Source: Bacteroidota bacterium (lineage in GTDB: Bacteria; Bacteroidota; Bacteroidia; Chitinophagales; Saprospiraceae). From it: a stretch of DNA of 64,000 bases. Positions within the stretch are counted from its first letter, which is position 1; each line of letters opens with the position of its first letter. The stretch spans positions 62,001 through 126,000 of the forward strand of contig JAIUPL010000012.1 of NCBI GenBank assembly GCA_020160935.1. The letters are read 5' to 3'. Shown here piece after piece: positions 17,595-28,900 of the stretch. The notes under the pieces are model-generated. The model was not told the DNA's origin, did no database searches, and saw nothing but the letters and a program-made list of their open reading frames with translations. Made by a program: the position numbers and the translations under genes.

Positions 17595-18314
17595 ATGAAA
17601 AACATCCAGATTACAGTTCTTTTCGCACTTTCTATTTTGGCGTTCAGCGCGTGCAGCCCGCAATACTACATTCCCAATACGCAAAATGTACCTGCCATTG
17701 GAGCAAAAGGCGAAACGCGCATCAACATTGCGGGCAACGGCAACCAGTTGGAATTGCAGGGTGCAGTTGGGGTGTCCGGGCAACTAGCCGTTCAATTAAA
17801 TGGTGGGTATGTTTTTCCTCAAAATGAAGACAATGGAAACGGCGGCTCCGGAAAAATGCTGGAAGCAGGAATCGGCTATTACAACAACCTGAATGAAAGC
17901 CTGCTATTCGATGTGTATGCCCTCGGAGGCATCGGCCATATGGAAAACCATTTTCCAGGTACTGTATCGGCTAACCCTTCGACTACGGGAAAAATATCTG
18001 CCGGCCTCGCACGCTGGGGCTTACAGCCGGGACTGACTTTTCATACAAAGTATTTTTCTGTTTCCGGATCGGCACGACTGCTGAGCCTGCATTATTCCAA
18101 TATCGATGGCAGCCTGATATTTGACAATGAAGATCAGGTGAAATACCTGCAAGACCACCGTTCGGGTTTTCTGATCGAACCGGCGCTGACACTGCGCGGC
18201 GGGCTTGAAAAAATCAAGTTGCAATTACAACTGATGAAAAGCCTCAATCTCTCGGATTCCAATTTCCGGCAGGATGATTCGCTGCTTTCGCTGGGCTTGC
18301 ATTTCAAGTTGTAA
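17595..18314 (+). CDS. Outer-membrane lipoprotein with beta-barrel-like body
   Basis: The 239-residue product starts with a lipoprotein signal peptide whose lipobox is LAFSAC (lipidated Cys 20). The remainder has alternating amphipathic strands ending in a terminal L-x-L-H-F-K-L strand, similar to small barrel-like proteins. No family was recognised. The stop lies inside the promoter elements of the next gene (TTG at 18309). Confidence 0.6.
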   Translation: MKNIQITVLFALSILAFSACSPQYYIPNTQNVPAIGAKGETRINIAGNGNQLELQGAVGVSGQLAVQLNGGYVFPQNEDNGNGGSGKMLEAGIGYYNNLNESLLFDVYALGGIGHMENHFPGTVSANPSTTGKISAGLARWGLQPGLTFHTKYFSVSGSARLLSLHYSNIDGSLIFDNEDQVKYLQDHRSGFLIEPALTLRGGLEKIKLQLQLMKSLNLSDSNFRQDDSLLSLGLHFKL

Positions 18315-18340
18315 ATCAGGTACGTTACATGATAACTTTG
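18309..18340 (+). promoter_or_regulatory. Bacteroidota-type promoter of the HD-domain gene
   Basis: A TTG at 18309-18311 and TAACTTTG at 18333-18340, separated by 21 bases, fit the TTG-N19..21-TAnnTTTG consensus. The start codon is 35 bases downstream. Confidence 0.6.
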
Positions 18341-18374
18341 CCTGAATCCGGAAAAACACGGAAACCAATAGTTC

Positions 18375-18986
18375 ATGCGTGCACTGTTCCTGTCACTTGC
18401 TCAAAAATACTCGGAGGATGCTGTCCTGATTGAAACGCTCTGGAATGAAATCGAGCAGGCATATGCCGGTAAAAAACGTTTTTACCACAACATCGGGCAT
18501 TTGGAACACTTGTATGCGCAGTTACTGCCTGTAAGGGAACGGCTGGAAGACGAAGATGCAGTCTGTTTTGCACTTTTTTACCACGATCTGGTATATCAGG
18601 TCACACAGCACGACAACGAGGAAAAAAGTGCTCAAAGGGCACGTGCGTGTCTGTCGGCCCTCGGTTTTCCTGCAGCGCGCATAGATCGCTGTGCTGCGCA
18701 TATTCTCGCCACCAAGGGGCATACATGGAGCAGTGATCCGGATACGAACTTGTTTACGGATGCCGACTTGTCCATCCTGGGCCAGGAAGAATCGGTTTAC
18801 GAAGCATATTGCAAAGCGGTTCGTAAAGAATACGCGATCTATCCCGATTTACTGTATCGGCCCGGACGCAAGAAAGTGGTGCGTCATTTTCTGGACATGG
18901 CGCGGATTTATAAAACCGATTATTTTTTTGAACGGCTGGAAGCACTGGCCAGGAAAAATCTGGAACGAGAAGCAGTTCAATGCTGA
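18375..18986 (+). CDS. HD-superfamily metal-dependent phosphohydrolase-like protein
   Basis: A 203-aa protein of the COG4339 type. The first element RFYHNIGHLEHL (36-47) supplies a histidine, and the HD pair is H70-D71 in FALFYHDLVY. The basic/acidic NEEKSAQRAR (81-90) is the next conserved element, and a further D-A-D-L-S (TDADLSILG) supplies the last acidic ligand. Substrates of this small HD family are not known. It overlaps the converging DUF983 gene by 10 bases at the 3' ends. Confidence 0.82.
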   Translation: MRALFLSLAQKYSEDAVLIETLWNEIEQAYAGKKRFYHNIGHLEHLYAQLLPVRERLEDEDAVCFALFYHDLVYQVTQHDNEEKSAQRARACLSALGFPAARIDRCAAHILATKGHTWSSDPDTNLFTDADLSILGQEESVYEAYCKAVRKEYAIYPDLLYRPGRKKVVRHFLDMARIYKTDYFFERLEALARKNLEREAVQC

Positions 18987-19402
18987 TGGCCGGCAGCCGC
19001 ATCGGTTTTGCCGAATTTCTCAATGGCCTGCGGGTCGTATTTCACATTGATATTGAGCCACATCAGTCTTGAAATACGGAAGATATACACGAAGTTGACG
19101 GCCATAAACAACACCAACATTCCAAATGCGCTGTTGATACTCCAGCCCATTCCCCAGGTAAAAATGCCTACGAATAACAGCGAAAACCAGCCCGTCCAGA
19201 TGTAGGAAATAAACATGGCCCCATAGTAATAACCTGGCTCAGGGAAATAGTTCAGATCGCATTTCGGGCAACGCTCCATCATGTCGAAAGGCTTTACGAA
19301 CGACCAACTCCCGGTAGAAAAGGTTTCTCCCTCGTGACAGCGCGGGCATTTCAGGTAAAAAATACTGTATGCCTTCGAGGGATGTTTATGCTGAATTGCC
19401 AT
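18977..19402 (-). CDS. DUF983 family protein
   Basis: A 141-residue protein with an N-terminal zinc-ribbon-like pair of CxxC motifs (KCPRCHEGETF and RCPKCDLNYF), followed by the family's PEPGYYYGAMFISYIW segment and two or three membrane helices, and a His-rich tail (AAGHQH). DUF983 members are membrane proteins of unknown role. The layout and length are standard. Confidence 0.85.
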   Translation of the reverse strand: MAIQHKHPSKAYSIFYLKCPRCHEGETFSTGSWSFVKPFDMMERCPKCDLNYFPEPGYYYGAMFISYIWTGWFSLLFVGIFTWGMGWSINSAFGMLVLFMAVNFVYIFRISRLMWLNINVKYDPQAIEKFGKTDAAAGHQH

Positions 19403-19490
19403 GGCTACTTATATAAAAATGAAGGCGCCAAGGTACGACGGGCTTGTGGATTTGCAATTGCACTTTTCCACTGGAGTTGAGTGTTTTTTA

Positions 19491-19664
19491 GTGTGTTTTG
19501 GTGTTTTGGTGTTTTGGTGTTTTGGTGTTTTTGTGTTTTTGTGTTTTGGTGGGCTTCGCTCTTGGTATTTGAAAATAAGGGCTTCCCTAATTCAGATACT
19601 AAGAGCGAAGCCCACAAAAACACAAAAACACAAAAACACCAAAACACAAAAACACCAAAACACA
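19491..19664 (+). repeat. Composite palindrome with tandem GTGTTTTG units
   Basis: The left arm is a run of octamers of the type GTGTTTTG or GTGTTTTT (19491-19548). It ends in a stem (19550-19563) perfectly complementary to 19601-19614, after which the right arm repeats the complement (CACAAAAA, CACCAAAA) to about 19664. The loop of about 37 bases has no other clear feature. All three frames on both strands give low-complexity peptides only. The element abuts the 3' end of the small gene at 19668. Confidence 0.8.
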
Positions 19665-19667
19665 CCC

Positions 19668-19967
19668 CTACCCCCTCTTCTGCGACGGGAAGAGTCGTTT
19701 CAACAAGGTAAGTGGCGAAAAATCCTGTCTGGAAAGCATTTCACGCACAAAGGCCAGTTTGAGGTGTTTGTGCGCACTGGATACCGCAATTACCAGTGTA
19801 TGCGGCGACTGGTGGTTGCCATTTCTGACGTGGTGGAGGGCGTCGAGCCGCCAGTCGTGCGACTGGATAGCGTCTTCCGGGAGGTTGAGTTGATCGAGGT
19901 CTGTGATGCGGTAGCCATTTCCGGCAAGGTTTTGAAGGGTTTCCGAAAGGGAGGTGGTGTAAGTCAT
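19668..19967 (-). CDS. Small hypothetical protein (99 aa)
   Basis: This is a short ORF with sensible composition and an N-terminus (MTYTTSLSETLQNLAGNGY) like several small Bacteroidota proteins that begin with a helix of the form L-x-E-x-L-x-x-L-x-x-x-G-Y. A central HHVRNGNHQSPHTLVIAVSS strand-like region follows. I cannot assign a family; similar small proteins are sometimes mislabelled as phosphoribosylpyrophosphate synthetase. It stands divergent to the BamA-like gene. It is probably a real gene, because its composition differs from the flanking repeat and no better frame overlaps it. Confidence 0.5.
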   Translation of the reverse strand: MTYTTSLSETLQNLAGNGYRITDLDQLNLPEDAIQSHDWRLDALHHVRNGNHQSPHTLVIAVSSAHKHLKLAFVREMLSRQDFSPLTLLKRLFPSQKRG

Positions 19968-20202
19968 ATTAAAAAGAGGGTGATTAGAAAATAAATAAAA
20001 TACCGGGTAATCAGGGTTTTGTAATTATTTATTTCAAAATCAGAAGTTTCGCGCCTGAAACATACTGGCTTTGGGGGAAGAGTTATTGAACGGCGGGAGT
20101 GGAGTCAAAAGTATTGCATCACGAAAAAATAATATATCATTCTTTGCGTGTTCTTTTTGCCGGCAACATTTCCAAATACCCGCTTGTTTCGTATGTTTCG
20201 GC

Positions 20203-21273
20203 ATGCACTTTCTTCGATTGCTGTTTTGTTGCAACCTCTTGCTATGGCTTGGTGCCCGTGCGCAAGCGCAGGAAATCACACAGGATTCCTCGGTGCGTTT
20301 TTTTGGCGTCCCGCTCGTTTTTTTTAGTTCGGATACCAAATGGGGCGGAGGGGCAGGCGGGGTGCTTACTTTCCCTGGATACCGGCTTCGTTCGAGTGTG
20401 ACGTTCAGTCTCACCTATACTCAACGCAAACAATGGCTGGCAGTCTTTCCTTTTGCCTGGTATGGCCGACATGGCAACTGGCGTGTGTATGGCGAGGCCG
20501 GCTGGGTTCATTACACCTATCGTTATTTTGGCCTGGGAAACAATTACTCCAACGATTATGTGGAGTATTACAAGGCAGAATATCCGAGGTTGCGGATCAC
20601 GGCTACACGCAGCATCAACCGCCGGTTTTCGGCAGGCATTCGTTCATATGTAGAAGGATATCGCATCATCGAAAAAGAAGCCGGCAAGGAACTGGATCAG
20701 CACAAAGTGATCGGAGCCGAGGGCGGTTTTTCATCTGGGCTCGGCGTTGTAGCATTACTGGACACAAGGAGAAATCAGTTTTTCCCGCGCAATGGATGGT
20801 ATGTGGAGGCGACACTCTCGGGCGAGCATCCGCTCACGCTGAGTACATTCCGATACCTGCGTTTTTTGGTCGATGCGTCGCATTATCAGTCGCTGGGAGG
20901 CAACTGGGTGCTTGCCACGCAGGTGTACACGCAGTTTACCACACCGCATGCACCGTTTTTTCAATTGCCTTCACTTGGAGGCAACCGAAGGTTGCGAGGA
21001 TATCCCGATTTTAAATACCGCGATCGTCATATTGTGTTGATGCAACATGAATTGCGCTTTCCACTTGTCTGGCGTTTCAAGGGCGTGGCGTTTGCAGCGG
21101 CAGGCGCCATATTCGGTACGCCACACGAACGCATCCGTTGGCGGCCGAACGGCGGGATCGGATTGCGGGTAGAATTTGACAGGGAACAAGAGCAACACTT
21201 GCGGCTCGACTACGGCTGGGGGGAGTTTCCGGGCAATTCCGGGTTTTATCTGACTTTTGGAGAAGCATTTTAA
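20203..21273 (+). CDS. BamA/TamA-like outer-membrane protein
   Basis: The start at 20203 gives a clean signal peptide (MHFLRLLFCCNLLLWLGARAQA), while the frame further upstream is non-coding in character. The 356-aa product is a single surface-antigen (D15/BamA-type) 16-strand barrel without POTRA domains. The conserved element GGNRRLRGYPDFKYRDRH lies near two thirds of the length, and the C-terminus ends in F (YLTFGEAF). Such POTRA-less barrels are common in Bacteroidota and have unknown cargo. Confidence 0.82.
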   Translation: MHFLRLLFCCNLLLWLGARAQAQEITQDSSVRFFGVPLVFFSSDTKWGGGAGGVLTFPGYRLRSSVTFSLTYTQRKQWLAVFPFAWYGRHGNWRVYGEAGWVHYTYRYFGLGNNYSNDYVEYYKAEYPRLRITATRSINRRFSAGIRSYVEGYRIIEKEAGKELDQHKVIGAEGGFSSGLGVVALLDTRRNQFFPRNGWYVEATLSGEHPLTLSTFRYLRFLVDASHYQSLGGNWVLATQVYTQFTTPHAPFFQLPSLGGNRRLRGYPDFKYRDRHIVLMQHELRFPLVWRFKGVAFAAAGAIFGTPHERIRWRPNGGIGLRVEFDREQEQHLRLDYGWGEFPGNSGFYLTFGEAF

Positions 21274-21328
21274 ACACATTCAAATATGAAATCCGGGCAG
21301 TTTTCGTTTTTTCAGAAAACTGTTTTGC

Positions 21329-22195
21329 ATGAGAAAATCACTTCTTCTGTACTTTTTGCTGTCAGGCGTACTACCTGCTGTTGCTCAAAAGGCCACTCCG
21401 CCTTCTTCCCGAAATGTAGATTTGCGAGACGCCCTGGAAAGAAAGTTGATACGAGTGGAAATAAGCGGCCTGGGTGGGCATCATGGCGAATGCCTGAAAA
21501 TTACCTGCAATAACCTGGGAACGCAGCAAATACGTGTGCATTTCCCGCAAGGACAATTAATGGAGCCTGCCGACTCCAGTCAGCAAACGCTGGTGGTGGC
21601 GGAAGAAAAATGGCTGGCCGTGTCGGCCAAAAAGCCGGCTGAGGTGTTGTTGCGAACATTCTGTACCCAAGCCGGCGACCTCTCTCCTACCCGCGGGTCG
21701 GCATTTTCAGTAGCCGCATTGGCGCCTGAATCCCTCTGCAAAGTGCTGCAATACATTTCTGAACACGGGAAAACAGAAGATGTGGCAGCGCAGGCAGCCG
21801 TTTGGGCTGTCACCAGTGGTTCGGGTCTGGGCAGTATCGGTGATCCGCAACTTACCCAGTTTGTAGCCTTGCAATTAGGGAAAAAAACGCCCAACTATCG
21901 CATCAGGCATGAAAAAGTGGAATCAGTGCCCGGAAGAACAGCCGATCTGGGTAAAGCCCTGGTAGTGGAAGGTAATTTTCAGTATTTTCTTGAAAAGGAT
22001 GAAATGGTACGCATGGTACTGCTCGATGGGTCGGGCGCGCTGGTGAAAAACATTTCCAAAGATGAAAAAATGGTGGCAGGAGAACATCGCAGCGGGCTTC
22101 AACTTCAGGTATGGAATCTTCAGCCCGGCAAATACACTGTTCGGATGCAAACCAAAGACGGGCGGGTGATCAAGGATATGGAAGTGGAGTTTTAG
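21329..22195 (+). CDS. Secreted protein of unknown function
   Basis: The 288-residue product has a signal peptide ending AVA-QK (about residue 20). Its N-terminal half contains a beta region rich in ITCNN and LVVAEEKW, and its C-terminus (LQVWNLQPGKYTVRMQTKDG) resembles the last strands of FlgD-like or sorting-type Ig domains, although the full T9SS signature is not there. I do not recognise a family. It begins 55 bases after the BamA-like gene on the same strand and may share its transcript. Confidence 0.6.
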   Translation: MRKSLLLYFLLSGVLPAVAQKATPPSSRNVDLRDALERKLIRVEISGLGGHHGECLKITCNNLGTQQIRVHFPQGQLMEPADSSQQTLVVAEEKWLAVSAKKPAEVLLRTFCTQAGDLSPTRGSAFSVAALAPESLCKVLQYISEHGKTEDVAAQAAVWAVTSGSGLGSIGDPQLTQFVALQLGKKTPNYRIRHEKVESVPGRTADLGKALVVEGNFQYFLEKDEMVRMVLLDGSGALVKNISKDEKMVAGEHRSGLQLQVWNLQPGKYTVRMQTKDGRVIKDMEVEF

Positions 22196-22316
22196 CATTC
22201 GGATTTTTTCGGGCAATGAAGTTCGGCTTCGCCTCACTCATTGTAAAAGCAACGCGGATGGTGCGGATTGTGCGGATTATATGGATTTTTGTGGTTTCAC
22301 AGTTTATCCAATCAAA

Positions 22317-22658
22317 ATGTCGGTACAACTAAAATCCACGTTTGTTTTCGCGCTCCACCTGTTCGTAACCATCCTGGCCTGGGTAGCACCTTTTCTTTTT
22401 TCCTGGCAATGGTGTATCGCTGCTTACACGACCGTCATGTTGCAATTTACCATTTTCGGAAAATGCCTCATGAACGAACACCATGGGCTGGCCGAAGAGG
22501 GCGACCGAATATTTTACACGGATTTACTGGAAAAAATGAATATTCACCTCGATCGATCAAAGGTGAAATGGGTGGTTCGGCGTTTGCTTTATCCTGCTTT
22601 GGGTGTAGTGGCGCTTGTTTGGCAGGTCGTGTTGGGGAATGCGCCGTTGTTGTTTTAG
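22317..22658 (+). CDS. Small membrane protein, DUF2784-like
   Basis: From the ATG at 22317 (MSVQLKSTFVFALHLF) the product is 113 aa with two hydrophobic helices in its first half and a third near its C-terminus. The element QFTIFGKCLMNEHHGLAEEGDRIFY between them is distinctive. The pattern resembles small DUF2784-type membrane proteins, with no known activity. Short repeats of GCGGATT lie just upstream (22254-22290). Confidence 0.55.
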   Translation: MSVQLKSTFVFALHLFVTILAWVAPFLFSWQWCIAAYTTVMLQFTIFGKCLMNEHHGLAEEGDRIFYTDLLEKMNIHLDRSKVKWVVRRLLYPALGVVALVWQVVLGNAPLLF

Positions 22659-22683
22659 TGGTCGCATTTCCTGGAGCGCAATT

Positions 22684-22885
22684 TCCTGTAGAATAGTTTC
22701 CTGTAGAATAGTTTCCCGCAGATTTGCGCAGAATACACGCAGATTTACGCAGATCATAGAGTACACCAATTTCTTCAAAGCGTTAACAATGTGTACTCTA
22801 CGTTTTACACTCTACGATCTGCGGAAATCTGCGGGTAAATCTGCGCCATCTGCGGGAAACTACTCTAAGGGAAAATACTCTACGC
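22684..22885 (+). repeat. Composite palindrome with CGCAGATTT units
   Basis: The left arm (about 22684-22773) contains tandem TTTCCTGTAGAATAG units and then several CGCAGATTT-type units. The right arm (about 22790-22885) holds the complement (AAATCTGCG) and ACTCTA units in reverse order. The unit GCGCAGATTTGCG recalls the repeat at 11585 but is not identical. It fills most of the gap between a small membrane gene and the first giant surface-protein gene. Confidence 0.75.
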
Positions 22886-22899
22886 GATATTACCACCAA

Positions 22900-22949
22900 A
22901 AAACACAATCCCGAATCCTGGCCTTAACCAAAATTCGGGATCGTGTTTT
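22900..22949 (-). terminator. Terminator of the giant surface-protein gene
   Basis: A 17-base arm (22900-22916) pairs with 22933-22949 with a single mismatch, loop 16 bases. On the minus strand the second arm runs into a T-rich stretch, so it is placed to terminate the gene that stops at 22963. Confidence 0.7.
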
Positions 22950-22962
22950 ACTCATATCGACT

Positions 22963-25900
22963 TCATCGTACGATGGTCACATCGCCTTTGAACGTTTCTA
23001 CCTGTCCATCCAGAAACTCGATTTCCGCTGCCCAAACGTACACACCCGGCTGGCCTTTTTCGCCGCGGATGGTACCATTCCAGGCTTTGGTCAGGTCGTT
23101 GGGCAGGAAGTTCTGCACTTCGAACACTGCATCACCCCAACGGTCGAAAATCAGCCATTTGTGGATCTTAACCACATCCTTTCCACCCTGAATCATCAAC
23201 ACAGACTGGAGTGGGTCGTCGCTGTTCATGTTGAAAATATTCGGGATGAACACCTGGCGGTCTTTTCTGACGGTGATATTGAGTGCATCAGTGGCTACGC
23301 ATCCATTCACATCCTGAACCGTCACGATATGCCGGTTCGACTGCAAAGGCAGGTAAGCGAAGGTGCAGCATTCGGCCGAGTCGCGGTTGGGCGACTGGTT
23401 CCATTTCACGTTTAACAGAGGCGTTTCATTGGTAATGGTGGCCTGAACCGTTACGCTGTCGCCGAGGTGAACGAACATGTCCGGGCCGAGTTCTACAAAC
23501 AATTCGCCGGGTTCAACGATGTTGACCAGTGTATCGAGAATACAGCCGTTGGCATCTTCCAGTGAAATGGTGTATTCGCCTGCGCTCAGGTTATTGAACT
23601 GATCGATGCTGCTGGCCGTAGCGCCATTGAGGCTGTACATAAATGGTTCCACACCGCCAGAAACGCCGGTAACAGCAATGACGCCGTTTTCGTCGCCAAA
23701 ACATTTGATATCGCGCACCGTGAGATCGAGCGAGGTAGGTACGTTCGGATCAATGGCAACCTGTACCGATTCGGTGCTGGTGCAACCATTCAACAGATTG
23801 GTTACGAGGAGGGTATATGTACCCGCAGCATCGACCACTGGCGAAAGGGTGTTGGCGCCGGATACGATGTTGCCACCAGCGGTCGTCCAGTCATAGGAGA
23901 ATGAACCTCCGGTGGAGGTGCCATTTCCATTGATAGACAATGACGTGGTGCTGCAATTCAGCGTGCCGGGTACAGTGGCTACAACCGTTGGTTCGGTGAA
24001 ATTGGCAGATACATTGACAGGAATCGGATTAACACATCCATTGCTGGCTACCACGTTAAAGGTGTAGGTACCGGCAGTAGAAATAGTCACCGTTGGGGTC
24101 GTGGCATTAAAGCCATTCGGGCCCGACCAGAAGAAGGTTGCCCCCTGGGTAATAACATTACCGGTGATGCTACCCACGCCATCGTTGGTACAATTCAACT
24201 CGTCGCCTTCGGCAGTGCCCAGCGGGAAATTGGCATCTACATTCATTTGTGTAGAGGCAACCGTCGTACAACCGTTTGTGGCTGTCACTGTCACGCTGTA
24301 TGCTCCTGGCAGGTTGACATCGAGTGTTTGCAGGTTTGCATTGCCTGCATTGATGCCCTGGCCTTCCCATTCGTACAGAGAACCGGGATCCGAACTGGTA
24401 GCAGCAAGGGTTCCCGTGGGGCTTTGGCAGGTAATGGTATCGCCTTGAGCACTTACTACCGGCGGCGTCGTATTCAATTCAACCAGTACATTATCCGTAG
24501 ACTGACAACCCGAAACCGGGTTGACAACCGTAAGCATATAATTACCGGAAACAGTGACGGAAATCGATGCGTTGTGTTCGCTGCCAGTAGGTACGCCCGT
24601 ACCCGACCACGTGTATTCCAGTTGTCCGCTTGGCGAAGTGGAAGCACTTCCATCGAGTGTTACCTGTGTTATGACGCAAGTAATGGTCTGGTCTGCCCCT
24701 GCGGAAGATACCGGCAGGTTTTGATCCTGCAGCACTTCCACATCATCGGTATCGCTACATCCATTCAGGTTATTGACGATGGTGAGGGTGTACGGGCCGA
24801 CGCCGGTAACAACCGGGTTGGCTGCAGATTCATTGCCTGCATTGATTCCCGAGCCGCTCCATGTGATCGTATAATCCGGCCCACTGCTCGATCCTGTCGA
24901 AAGCAAGGTTACACCTGTACTACTGTTGGCGCAAGTAAGCGTCTGGTCAGGCCCTGCAAAAACAAATGGCGGGTTTACATCTTCCAGTACTGTTACCTGG
25001 TCTGTATTGGTACAGCCGTTTTGTGTATTGGTGATTGTAAGGATATAATTACCAATAAGATGCACATTGGGTGAGTTCAGTGTTTCTTCTCCCGCGACAA
25101 TACCGGGGCCAGACCACTGATAGGTAAATTCAGCACCGCTCTGCGATAATGCGCCATCCAGTTGAATGGTATCGATCGCACAGGTCAGCGTTTGATCCGC
25201 ACCTGCAGAAGTGATTGGCAGAACAGCGTCGCGGCCTACATACACCAAATCTGTTGCCGTACAATGGTTATCGATATTGGTAACCGTCACGATATAGGTA
25301 CCAGAGTCGGATACCATCGGACTGATAACATTGAAATTACTGGAGTTGATACCATTGCCCTGCCACAGGTATTCAATACCGGTTCCGGTACTTGAATTTG
25401 AGCCATCTATGGCTTGCGTAGGATTAAGGCAATCAAGCACAAGATCTGCACCGGCATCTGCTACCGGCGGAGTAATACTCTGATCGATCACTACTGCGTC
25501 GGTAGCGGTACAACCATTGACCGGATTGGTAACCAGCAGGGTGTATGTATCGGGCAGCGAAACAACGGGATTCTGCTGTGTTTCAGTGTTTGGAGTAATG
25601 CCCTGACCCGTCCAGAAATAATCCAGGCCAGCAGTTGAACCATTTCCATCCAGGGTAATGCTGGTTTTCTGGCAATCCAGTCGATCATCGGTACCGGCTG
25701 CGGCTATGGGCGCTACCTTGTCTTCCAGTACAATTACCGTATCTTTTGAAACACAACTGTTTACAGTATTCGTTACGGTCAAAATATAGGCATCGGCCAA
25801 CGATACGTCGGGCGTAAGCGAGGCTTCATTAACAGGTGTAATGCTTTGTCCGGTCCATTGTATCTGAACGCCATTGCCACTGCTTGACGCGCTTGCGTCC

Positions 25901-28900
25901 AGGATAATCAACGGATTCTGACAGGTTATCACCGTATCGACGCCTGCATCTGCCACCGGGTAGTTAAGGTCTTCCGATACGTCTACATCATTGAGCGTGG
26001 AGCATCCATTCGTCTGATTGGTCACTTGCAGTTGATAGTTACCGGAAATGGCCACATTGAGGGTGGCCAATGCCTCGTTGCCGGTATTGATATCCGGGCC
26101 GGTCCAATGGTAATTAATATTCGCGCCTGAAGAAGAATTACCGCCGATCGGAACCGAACTGTTCGCGCAATCGATGATCTGATTGACGCCTGCATCTGCT
26201 ACCGGTGCAATCGTATCTGACACAACGAGCGCTTCGGCTGTTGCGGTACAGGTGTTAACGGTATTGGTAATCAGCAGCACATAGGTACCAGGTTGGTTCA
26301 CCACCGGGCGCGGCAGGTTCTGGGTGGCTGCTGTAATGCCCGGGCCGCTCCACAACAGGGTAAATCCTGCTCCTGTTGAAGAACCGTTTGCATCCAGTGT
26401 ATCTATATGGTTGTTATAACAGTTCAAAGTCAGATCGGCGCCTGCCACAGAAATGGGCCCCAAGGTGTCGATGGTAATAATAACTTCATCCGTATTGGTA
26501 CAACTATTTGCCACATTGGTAACAGTCAGGTTATAGGTACCCGGCAAATTGATATTCTGCGGATTTAAAACCGTGCTGTTTGCCCCCGAGATACCCGGGC
26601 CCGACCAGAGATATTGAATATTGGCGCCGGTAGATGAATTGGAAGCGTCAATATTTACGCTGGTTGCCGTACAGTTCAGTACAAGGTCTGTCCCGGCATT
26701 CGCCATGGGCACACTGGAATCTTCCGTAATCACTACCTGATCGGAAGCAGAACAATGGTTGACCGTGTTGGTCACAACAAGGGTGTAGGTACCCGGGTCG
26801 ACAATGGTCGGATTAGGCAAAGTTTCATTGGAAGCATTGATACCCGGGCCAGTCCAATGGAATGTAATGGAAACCGGGCTGCCACTTCCATTCAGGGAAA
26901 TACCGTTTGGAGTGGTACAGGATAGCAGGGAGTCCAAACCTGCATTCACAGTAGGATTGGCAATATCCTGTGAAATGGTAACATTGTCGGTAGCCGTACA
27001 ATTGTTATTTGTATTGGTAATTGTCAGGGTGTACAAACCGGGAACGTTCACTTGCGGAGTGTAGGAGGACTGGTTTCCGGCATTGATACCGGGTCCGATC
27101 CAGGCTGCACTGAATCCGGCGCCTTGCGACGAGTTGCTACCGTTCAATGTAACACTTAATACCGTACAATTCAGGGTGCTGTCATTACCTGCCTGAGCGG
27201 TTGGGTAAGCCACCAGGTCTGTGATAAGCGTGGTATCGCTGGTAGAGCATCCATTGTTCGCATTGTTGACTGTCAGAATATAAGTGCCCCCGGAAGAAAC
27301 CGTTGGCATCGGCTGGTTTTGATTGGCAGCCGTGATGCCCGGGCCAGTCCACAAAACAGTGATACCTGCGCCGGAACTGGTAGTAGCGCCACCCAGCGTT
27401 ACTGTTGTCACAGTACAACTCAGGGATTGATCCGCGCCTGCCGCTGCCACAGGCGCATTGGCATCCTGAGAGATAACTACCTGGTCGGTTGCGGTACAAT
27501 GGTTGACAGGATTCATCACCTGCAACGTGTACGTACCAGGAATTTCGACATTCGGATTTGGAATAGAATTATTACCCGCATTGATATCCGGACCCGTCCA
27601 CAGGAACGTTACCCCTGCAGGGCCGCCACTCCCGTTCAAAGTAGCGCCGTTGGTAGAAGAGCACGTTAGAATCTGGTCATTACCTGCATTTACCGTCGGC
27701 GGAGTAATATTTTGAGTCACCACCACTACATCCGTGGCCGTACAGGTACTTACTGTATTCGTAACAGTAATAGTATATGTACCTGGAAGGCTTACTTGTG
27801 GCGTGTATAAGTTTTGATTGGAAGCATTAATACCTGGCCCCGACCATATGGCGGTAAAGTTGGCGCCCTGGGATGAACCCGAACCATTCAATGTGGTCAT
27901 CAATATACTACAATTCAAAATGGAGTCGGCACCGGCACTGGCGGTTGGTGGAGTGGTTAACTGCGCTACCTGTACCGTATCCGTGTCGGAGCATCCGTTT
28001 CCGGTATTCAACACATTTAGAATATAGGTTCCTCCGGTTGTTACACTTGGAGATTGCTGGTTTTGATTGGCCCCGGTAATTCCAGGACCTGTCCAGGTGT
28101 ACTGGAAAGTACCGGCTCCGCTGGCAGACCCACTTAAGACGACGCTGGACTGCTGACAGTTGATCGTCTGGTCAGCGCCGGCATTGGCAACAGGAGGTGC
28201 ATTGTTCTGATTTACGGTGGTGGTCGCCGTTTGTGAACATCCGTTGGCGGGATTGATTACAGTGACGATATAGGATCCGGGCGCGCTCACCGTCGGATTT
28301 TCCTGTTGCTGGTTACCGGCATTGATACCTGGCCCGCTCCAGGAATAATTGGCCGGCATTGCATTGGAACCGCCATCAAGGATAACCGAGGGTTGTGTAC
28401 ACGTGATCGTGCCGCCGACCGCCGTAGCAGTAGGCAAAGTGTTATTTGGAACTACAGTGGTATTGGCAATAGATGTACAGCCATTTGCCGGATTGGTAAT
28501 GGAAACGGTATAAGTTCCACTTGCACTTACTGTCGGGTTTTGTAAAAACTGGTTGGAAGCGTTGATTCCCGGCCCCGCCCACTGATAATTGACACCAGAT
28601 GTGGGCGAACTGGATTGTAGCGTCACATTGGGCGCTGCGCAGGTAACAGTGCCCCCACTGGCAGTAGCGCCCGGGAATGCAGCCGTGGAGGTAACATTTA
28701 CCGTAGCGGTATCTCTACATGTAGTACCCGAAACGGTATTGGAAATAATGAGGTTGTAAGTACCCGGCCCCACGATGTTTTGATTGGCGCCGGTTCCAAT
28801 CACCGTCCATGCAGCATCTGTCCACCTGTAGTTGGATGTCACTACGGCTGTCGACCCCGTACTGTTCAAGGTAAGGCTTGGATTGGTACAATTGATCTGC

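Noticed and set aside
19491-19664. Simple-sequence coding region or CRISPR
   Set aside because: Octamer runs mirrored in the two arms, with no gene-like composition and no spacers.
22900-22949. Part of the composite palindrome at 22684-22885
   Set aside because: It is a separate, well-formed hairpin with its own arms and a T-run on the minus strand, so it was annotated as a terminator.
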